Assembly: GCA_951799445.1 (NCBI GenBank)
Contig: OX637295.1
Location: forward strand, 16,864,001 to 16,928,000
Length of the DNA stretch: 64,000 nt
Reading direction: 5' to 3'
Source: Pseudisothecium myosuroides
Lineage: Eukaryota > Streptophyta > Bryopsida > Hypnales > Lembophyllaceae
The position numbers and the translations under genes are program-made. Of this stretch, positions 60,617-64,000 are shown in pieces (position 1 is the stretch's first letter; each line of letters opens with the position of its first letter). Below the pieces are notes generated by a model that saw only the letters and a program-made list of their open reading frames with translations, was not told the origin of the DNA and did not search any database.

Positions 60617-60689
60617 TAAGTAATTCAAGCCTAAGGCCATCCTCAATGGACTTCAAAATTTCCCCCCATAAATCTTAAACCATAAACGT

Positions 60690-60990
60690 CCGATGAATGA
60701 CAAAGAGTCCTTCTAGTAGGACAGAAGTGCACCTATTCGTCCTAGAGTTTTGTTGTGAAAGGGGAGGTCTTCTATAGTAGTTTTACTTCCAATGAGTGCT
60801 TTGCATTTTTTTAAGCCAATGATTCCCACAATATCTAAAGGGATGATTTCCACAATTACCATTTTGACTTTTAAGGGTTAAAGGACATGGCCCTCCATGA
60901 CCAAAGTAGTCACCAAAATGCTTGAGTTTTTGGACCAGTAGGTGCATTCTTTGTTTCTAAAATGGATAGTCAAGTCAAGTCATCCACTGG
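60690..60990. repeat. Dispersed repeat, copy 2 (partner at 11640-11960)
   Basis: Collinear with 11640-11960 over about 300 bases: AGTCCTTCTAGTAGGACAGA, GGGGAGGTCTTC, CCAATGAGTGC, TTTTAAGGGTTAAAGGACAT, CATGACCAAAGTAGTCACC and GGTGCATTCTTTG. Confidence 0.8.
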
Positions 60991-62589
60991 CCACTTTTTG
61001 GTCCTTAGCATCCTCTAAAGACATTTTTTGTCCTTTGTATGAACACAATTCATCACACCAAAGTTTGTAGGATGGAAAAAAAAACAGGTTTTCATCCAAA
61101 TTTTTATTTGGAAGTTGCTTGAGTATATTCTTAGTGCAGAAGAATATTGGAAATTCCTTCATGATGGTATCATTGACTGTTCTAAAGAAGAAGATTCTTA
61201 ATCCATGGATCACCCTTATAGTTTATTTTGGTCATTTCTTGCTATTTATTCTTGATGTGAATTTTAGCCAAAAAAATGATATTTTTTAAATTTGAATTGA
61301 AGTAATGAAATGAAGCTTATTAAGTGCAGCTTCTACTTCAATTTGAAAATTACAATATTTTATAGCAATACAAACTTTGGACCTAGAACCACGGTTTGTT
61401 TATTTTCTAATTGTAGAGTGATACAATAACTTTGGTTTATATAATTATGTTGTAGACTATAATATAGATCTATGATGAAAATTTTAGATTTCTTAAGTAT
61501 ATTTGATATTTGATATGAATTTCTTCATTTTTTTCTTAAGAAATTCACAATAATTTCAAATTTTATAACTTGTAGTAGACATATGACTTCATCTCTAAAT
61601 AATAAATTAAAAAACAAACATTCATATATAGTTACAAAATGGTAGCAAACAAAGTGATGGACATTGAAGCTTGAAATTAGTAGTCATGGCCCTGTCTTTA
61701 AAGGATTAAAACAAAATGTTTTTTTCGAAACCGCCTTCATATAGCTTACAAAGCTTGACTCTTCTCAAAATGTGATTTGAAAACTAAAATTTTGTTTTCT
61801 TTCACAATTTTATGCCATATTTTATTAATTACATACATACCAAATTTTGAAAGTCAAAGAGAGTTTTAGCAAGAGATGCCCCAAAGATGGCCAAATTGCA
61901 TAAACTACCCAATTTTTTTTGGCAATACCAATTCGTAAAAAATTATATTCTTGCTTTTGGTGTTCATGTTTAAATATTGTATCAACATTTTGTAAGCATC
62001 CAACCAAAATTGTCTATATATGGATGTGTTAGTATTTGTGTTCACACATTGTGTCAAAAGTTTGTGAACATCCAACCACAATTGACTATGTAAGGATCTA
62101 CTAGAGATTTCTTATGTTAAATTACACGGCTTGTTTTGTTATATTTCATTTGTTACAATGTATTTCTTTCGTTTTCTTTTGTTTGTTATGATGAGATTTC
62201 TGGAACCATATATCCCCAATCCCGTTCTTGGTACCATCAGAAGCGTTCTTGGTACCATCAGAAGGCTTTCTGTAAGGGAGCATTTCGTCTAAAGCCGTTC
62301 TTAGTTGAAATGGTCGTTGCGAGGGAGCATACGGGGGTGCATGGACTTTGTTCTGTGGCTTTCTAACTCTACGGCAGAAAATTCAGTTCGGAAGTTTGAA
62401 TTTCGTAGATTGAATTCGGAAGTTTTTCGAATTAAAGGAAGAAAAATTTGCTTTACCTCTTATGTTAGAAATATTTTTAACATGAAAAAAGTACTCTGTA
62501 GTTGTTATGTGTTATTCCAACATGGAATTCTTAAGAACGAAGCGGAATCCACTTCACTTGACCTGTCCACTTCAAGGGTCTCTTTGCAC
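60991..62589. other. Intergenic, no supported gene
   Basis: AT-rich with some phrases echoing the decayed piggyBac-type remnants (TTTTTTTCGAAACCGCC, AATTTTATGCCATATTTTATTA, the latter also at 52790). Only the 21-bp tandem duplication stands out. Confidence 0.5.
62223..62264. repeat. Perfect 21-bp tandem duplication
   Basis: CGTTCTTGGTACCATCAGAA G occurs twice back to back (62223-62243 and 62244-62264) in a region of slightly higher GC. Confidence 0.95.
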
Positions 62590-63300
62590 TGGTAATTTGC
62601 AGAGTCGCTTGTTCCTGGAAATGTACTGAAGAAGATTTTGTGCTATTTTGTGCTCATACTGTGACTTCATTCGTTGCTTGCCTGAAGCCCATCATTTGCA
62701 ACTACGAAGGCGCAGCTGCTGTAATTTGGTAATGGATCACAAAATTATTCATGATTCGAAAACCATCTCGAACCGACACGAAACGAATAATTCTGCAATT
62801 CAGGGTTTGTTTTTAAATATAAATGTCAACATCAGCTCACAGAAACCGGCACTGGTTTGAATCTGAGATCCACGCGTTATACTGTACCTTCTGGCCAACA
62901 CCCACTTCGTTAAGATACTTGTAAAGCCTTGCTGCCAGAGCAATTTTATTAGAACAGCAATACTTCTGTGAAAAAATTCTTACGAACAAATCACAACAAT
63001 AGTAAAGAGCACAATCACAACCATGGTTCGCCGGTACAGACTCTTCCAGAGAGATAACGCGTTTGTCCACAGCATATCCAAAAGATCCACAACTGAAATC
63101 TAGTCCATAAACAACCACCCAGAAATAAATGCCAACCAAAACGACTTCACCAGAGGTAACAAACTACAGGGGTCAGAAATTGTGATGTTGTATCCACACG
63201 GTTATTCGGTCAGGGATAACTGTTTTGGCATTTCTGGTCATCATTCCCCTCCAACATAACACAAACAAAATCGAGACAAGCGAAGGATCAGAAACAGCGT
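62590..63300. repeat. Segmental duplication, copy 2
   Basis: Direct counterpart of 57130-57840, with scattered substitutions and small indels; after GAAGGATCAGAAACAGC the two diverge. Copy 2 is followed by coding-like DNA on the minus strand rather than by the kinase. Confidence 0.88.
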
Positions 63301-63526
63301 CATGGACGTTTCCACAATTGTCTGACAAATAGATCACGAAACAACAGGCATGGGTCTCCTTGGTGATGGGGAGCCTTATTTGGATCGCCCAAAGGTAGTT
63401 CCTCATTACCAAGGAGACCCATTCCTGTCGATAAGAGATGGCAACTCCGTCAAGAGGAACGGATGTCTGCACAATTATCTCAAAGCCAGGACAATTGGTA
63501 TAAATAATCATCTCCTCCGCATTCAA
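63173..63526 (-). CDS. Unidentified open frame, 117 codons
   Basis: The frame reads ...PGFEIIVQTSVPLDGVAISY, RQEWVSLVMRNYLWAIQ, and ends IPDRITVWIQHHNF. Its last third lies in duplication copy 2, and the matching part of copy 1 is shifted by one base. I do not recognise the family and the start codon is uncertain. A 14-base inverted repeat (GGGTCTCCTTGGT/ACCAAGGAGACCC) lies across 63353-63412. Confidence 0.3.
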   Translation of the reverse strand: MNAEEMIIYTNCPGFEIIVQTSVPLDGVAISYRQEWVSLVMRNYLWAIQIRLPITKETHACCFVIYLSDNCGNVHDAVSDPSLVSILFVLCWRGMMTRNAKTVIPDRITVWIQHHNF

Positions 63527-63546
63527 CAGAAAGACTTGTGACTGAA

Positions 63547-63621
63547 ACTAGCATGGTCTGTCCCAAAGAGTAATGGCAGCGACGCTGCTCTCCAGGGCAA
63601 TGGAATATGCAACCCCGCTTT
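63547..63621 (-). repeat. Direct repeat, copy 1 of a coding-like block
   Basis: The minus strand reads GVAYSIALESSVAAITLWDRPC then a stop. About 73 bases are shared with 63904-63976, 354 bases away. Confidence 0.75.
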
Positions 63622-63756
63622 TCACAGAGAATGCTCTTCGTCACGGCCGAGACCGATCAGAACAGGCTCATCATACGAAACGCGTTTCTCTTTGACGTTA
63701 ACAGGGGATTCTACGGCCACAAGCGCATCACAGGAATGCAAACAGCCGCTCCACAT
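63622..63756 (-). CDS. Short coding-like exon, unidentified gene
   Basis: From ATG 63756 the frame reads MWSGCLHSCDALVAVESPVN, KEKRVSYDEPVLIGLGRDEE, HSL, stop at 63622. The composition is protein-like and distinct from the AT-rich noise around it. It is probably part of an exon of a gene running off the right edge. No family is recognised. Confidence 0.35.
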   Translation of the reverse strand: MWSGCLHSCDALVAVESPVNVKEKRVSYDEPVLIGLGRDEEHSL

Positions 63757-63903
63757 TGTTAGGGTAACGCCCCGCCAAGAGCGCTACCCCCGTCATCTTA
63801 AGATATAAGAAACACAAGCATAAGCAAAACAATCCTATGTAGGCACACTAGATTCAATGCAAGCAAGACACGAAAAAACGTAAGCATACTTCTATTTAGG
63901 TCA

Positions 63904-63995
63904 CATGGTCTGTCCCAAAGAGTAAAGGCAGCGACGCTGCTCTCCAGGGCAATGGAATATGTAACCTCGTCTTCACGACAACCGCCTGTTATCAC
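63904..63995 (-). repeat. Direct repeat, copy 2 of a coding-like block, at the window edge
   Basis: The minus strand reads ITGGCREDEVTYSIALESSV then AAFTLWDRPC, nearly the same peptide as copy 1. Conservation of the peptide in both copies suggests duplicated exons of an unidentified gene that continues past 64,000. Confidence 0.6.
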
Positions 63996-64000
63996 GAGTG

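Noticed and set aside
1..64000. CRISPR arrays, operons, rRNA or organellar inserts
   Set aside because: No regularly spaced repeats with unique spacers, no ribosomal or chloroplast genes, and introns show the DNA is eukaryotic nuclear.

Overview
This window reads as nuclear DNA of a land plant. It is AT-rich and repeat-dense, and it holds one fully intact intron-containing gene, an oligosaccharyltransferase subunit whose protein is plant-like along its whole length. It also contains a Ty1/Copia retrotransposon, CACTA-type and Tourist-type MITEs, and a decayed plant-type protein kinase. The amount of piggyBac-type DNA is unusual for a flowering plant, so a fern, lycophyte, bryophyte or gymnosperm seems more likely. 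That is an inference and the species cannot be fixed from the sequence. There is no sign of bacterial or organellar DNA, no CRISPR array and no rRNA or tRNA gene.

Layout. Positions 1-31,300 hold almost no genes. They consist of decayed tandem repeats (3.4-4.5 kb, 8.5-10.4 kb), a 1.09 kb foldback (5.9-7.0 kb), a GC-rich minisatellite (24.2-24.7 kb), short perfect hairpins near 30 kb and many copies of one non-autonomous element family. That family has ends TTAACCCCTAAAGG...CCTTTAGGGGTTAA, that is, 10-bp inverted termini flanked by TTAA, which is the signature of piggyBac-superfamily transposition. Seven copies with both ends recognisable lie between 7.1 and 21.9 kb; other copies are truncated.

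Positions 31,827-36,531 (minus strand) encode a near-intact piggyBac transposase. The frame runs 803 codons in the main exon with a single internal UAG between the second and third catalytic aspartates; the UAG is followed by CAA UUG, close to the leaky-stop consensus CAR YYA. A probable 5' exon lies 1.9 kb upstream, and the intron between them carries an 88-bp satellite-like repeat. A second, clearly dead piggyBac transposase lies at 42,561-43,985 and was split by a 150-bp CACTA-type foldback MITE.

Positions 45,201-51,405 (plus strand) are the complete 14-exon OST48/DDOST gene (439 codons), the one housekeeping gene here. Its first intron contains a degenerate triplication of the splice-donor region.

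Positions 53,702-57,081 (minus strand) are a recent Copia insertion with near-identical LTRs and an intact AAATT target duplication, but a large internal deletion joins integrase to the end of the reverse transcriptase/RNase H. Next to it is a kinase pseudogene (57,887-59,009, minus). Its 3' flank is duplicated at 62.6-63.3 kb, and short coding-like exons of an unidentified gene run to the right edge.

Biologically, the window shows a single essential secretory-pathway gene embedded in DNA built by cut-and-paste elements. The most notable part is a land-plant piggyBac system with a possible autonomous source gene, a dead relative and a TTAA-flanked MITE family.
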